From SpSt-398 sp033762195 (GTDB lineage: Bacteria; Bacteroidota; Bacteroidia; Chitinophagales; Chitinophagaceae): a stretch of DNA of 7,153 nt. Positions 7,108-7,153 of the stretch are shown here, in pieces. Location of the stretch: positions 1 through 7,153 of the forward strand of contig JANRLV010000035.1 in NCBI GenBank assembly GCA_033762195.1, written 5' to 3'. The translations under genes were made by a program, and so were the position numbers. The notes under the pieces are model-generated. The model was not told the DNA's origin. It saw only the letters and a program-made list of their open reading frames with translations, and searched no databases. Each line of letters starts with the position of its first letter. Position 1 is the first letter of the stretch.

Positions 7108-7153
7108 CTGACCATTGCCGTTTTGGGTGGAAATTGTGATTTTTTTATGCAGT

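Overview
The window looks like chromosomal DNA from a Bacteroidota bacterium, most likely of the Chitinophagaceae or a close relative. The grounds are the TAnnTTTG-type -7 promoter boxes, the lack of Shine-Dalgarno sites, and two adjacent genes of the type IX secretion system (T9SS) world: a secreted protein with a type B C-terminal sorting domain, and a PorP/SprF outer-membrane protein. All genes are on the + strand and densely packed. The family placement is inferred from protein signatures; no database search was run.

Layout. Positions 1-75 hold an array of seven CACRAAGG units. It runs almost directly into a -7 promoter box at 84-91. The ATP-dependent DNA helicase gene recG follows and ends at 2219. 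Its conserved reading frame clearly extends upstream of the first ATG (291), back to about position 99, yet no ATG, GTG or TTG lies in frame there. One missing G after position 98 would restore a perfect start. A short gap (2220-2275) with a candidate promoter leads to a large secreted protein of about 1200 residues: signal peptide, DUF7948 domain, a seven-repeat SBBP-like beta-propeller, four PKD domains and a CHU_C/gliding-type C-terminal domain. After 49 bp comes a complete PorP/SprF-family gene (5937-6974). The last 179 bp are non-coding and contain another perfect -7 box, perhaps serving a gene beyond the window.

How the genes work together. recG is a housekeeping gene for replication-fork rescue and recombination and is probably unrelated to its neighbours. 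The other two form a recognisable pair: T9SS exports proteins with type B C-terminal domains, and PorP/SprF-like proteins are the partners that hold such cargo at the outer membrane. The pair probably builds a surface-displayed adhesin or structural protein, but its ligand cannot be read from the sequence.

I do not see a previously undescribed defence, mobile or RNA system. The points most worth a second look are the missing recG start codon, the seven-blade propeller plus PKD architecture with paired cysteines, and the repeat array abutting the recG promoter.
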